A stretch of DNA of 64,000 nucleotides from Orrella marina (GTDB lineage Bacteria > Pseudomonadota > Gammaproteobacteria > Burkholderiales > Burkholderiaceae_B). Location of the stretch: NCBI RefSeq assembly GCF_003058465.1, contig NZ_CP028901.1:2728001-2792000 (forward strand), read 5' to 3'. The position numbers and the translations under genes were made by a program. The notes beneath the pieces were generated by a model, which saw only the letters and a program-made list of their open reading frames with translations, did no database searches and was not told where the DNA came from. This document shows, one piece after another, positions 63,236-64,000 of the stretch (the stretch's first letter is position 1; each line of letters opens with the position of its first letter).

Positions 63236-64000
63236 TCATTCGCCCTTGAATACAGGCGCACGCTTCTCCGAGAAAGCATCGACCCCCTCCTGCCAGTCGC
63301 GGGTCGTGCTCACAAACATCATGCCCTCAAGCTCCGCAGTCAGGCAGGCATCCAAGGTGCGCTCGGCCGACATGTTGAGCTGCTGCTTGGCCAGTTGCAT
63401 GGAAAACGGTGCCTTGCTGGCCACTCTGGCCGCAAACGCCCGTGCTTGCTCAAGGAACCCGTCATCAGGCAGCACACGATTGGCCAGTCCGATTCGCACG
63501 GCCTCTTCACCACGAATACGCTCACCCAGGAACGCCAGCTCCCGCGCCTTGGCCAGTCCTACAAGCCGAGGCAACAGCCAGGTCACACCACCGCCGAGGA
63601 AGTTGCCAATCGAAATCTCGGGCAGACCGATCTGGGCACTATGTGCCATCAGCATGAAGTCTGCAGCGATCGCGATCTCGGCTCCGGCGCCCAGTGCATA
63701 CCCATTGACGGCTGCAATCACCGGGGTCTGCATGTGCAGCAAACGGCGGCAGACATCCTGCTCACCTTTGAGGTACTGTCGTCGATCAAAGGCTGTCCGC
63801 CCTTGCTTGTGGGCTTTGAGATCGGCCCCCACACAAAACGCCCGGCCCTCTCCGGTGATCAGGACTACCCTGGCCTTTTTATCCTCTTCGGCCCGAGTCA
63901 ACGCCTCATTGAGCTCGTCATAAAGATCCTGCGTGACCGCGTTCAGTCGATGCGGACGGTTCAGCCGGATCTCCGCAATTCCATCCCGCAGTTCGTAAAT
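63236..64000 (-). CDS. Second enoyl-CoA hydratase, 5' end beyond the window
   Basis: A crotonase-fold protein read to the window edge; at least 254 residues are visible and the start lies outside. In-frame codons up to base 64000 give IYELRDGIAEIRLNRPHRLN, a normal hydratase N-terminus, so an internal start near 63901 is not used. The oxyanion-hole segments are GEGRAFCVGADLKAHKQG and VNGYALGAGAEIAIAADFML, then QIGLPEISIGNFLGGGVTWL. It is probably the first visible gene of the operon with the acyl-CoA synthetase. Confidence 0.88.
   Translation of the reverse strand: MYELRDGIAEIRLNRPHRLNAVTQDLYDELNEALTRAEEDKKARVVLITGEGRAFCVGADLKAHKQGRTAFDRRQYLKGEQDVCRRLLHMQTPVIAAVNGYALGAGAEIAIAADFMLMAHSAQIGLPEISIGNFLGGGVTWLLPRLVGLAKARELAFLGERIRGEEAVRIGLANRVLPDDGFLEQARAFAARVASKAPFSMQLAKQQLNMSAERTLDACLTAELEGMMFVSTTRDWQEGVDAFSEKRAPVFKGE

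Noticed and set aside
1..64000. CRISPR arrays, rRNA operons or prophage modules
   Set aside because: No regularly spaced repeats, rRNA sequence, or phage structural or lysis genes are visible.

Overview
The window looks like chromosomal DNA of a betaproteobacterium, most likely Burkholderiales (Alcaligenaceae-like). This rests on gene content and order (ffh, a ypjD-type cytochrome assembly gene, a PP0621-type gene and ampD; thiS next to trmB; nsrR with nnrS; a large CoA-metabolism gene set) and on moderately high GC. The taxonomic call is inference. There are no rRNAs, prophages or CRISPR arrays.

Left part (1-12.2 kb): the end of serA; an IS4-family insertion with a clean 9-bp target duplication that has replaced the last codons of nsrR; a nitric-oxide-response operon (group III truncated haemoglobin, nnrS, nsrR) with a candidate NsrR operator; the divergent metE/metR pair; a CoA-transferase; an exported carboxylesterase and an AhpD-like protein. 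From 12.3 to 23 kb: acuI, a wrecked RES toxin/antitoxin pair, a tRNA-Gly with an acceptor-stem defect, thiS without thiG, trmB, ffh, a cytochrome c assembly protein, ampD, htpG behind a good sigma-32 promoter, pcaD, a cysteine-dioxygenase-like protein and tRNA-Leu(CAA) with its own promoter.

Behind tRNA-Leu (23-28.4 kb) lies an accessory stretch holding a broken HigA-like antitoxin, an apparently intact PIN-toxin/excisionase-type antitoxin pair, and an AbiE pair whose toxin has lost its catalytic DxD motif. From 28.4 to 37.4 kb there is a flavoprotein, a DUF2520 gene split by a G-tract frameshift, a small membrane protein, a Tat-exported beta-carbonic anhydrase, decayed transporter-binding-protein fragments, a DUF937 protein, and a sodium:solute symporter with a 43-residue partner.

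From 37.4 to 49.3 kb is a type II secretion system: gspO and gspC run one way, gspG-H-I-J-K-L-M-N-D-E-F the other. The secretin has a lipobox (a liposecretin), and its reading frame is broken at a five-G tract. Next to it (49.4-52.7 kb) is a two-gene unit: a lipoprotein sulfatase with a dockerin-like tail and a membrane-anchored formylglycine-generating enzyme. The sulfatase lipobox Cys is followed by Asp, as in pullulanase, a classic surface lipoprotein exported by type II secretion. This gives a testable model in which the sulfatase is matured in the periplasm and displayed by the neighbouring secretion system.

The right end carries a 3-hydroxyacyl-CoA dehydrogenase-type enzyme, a CheB-CheR-PAS fusion overlapping a PAS-GGDEF-EAL protein, a small lipoprotein, and an acyl-CoA cluster (enoyl-CoA hydratase, NDP-forming acyl-CoA synthetase, a second hydratase cut by the window edge).
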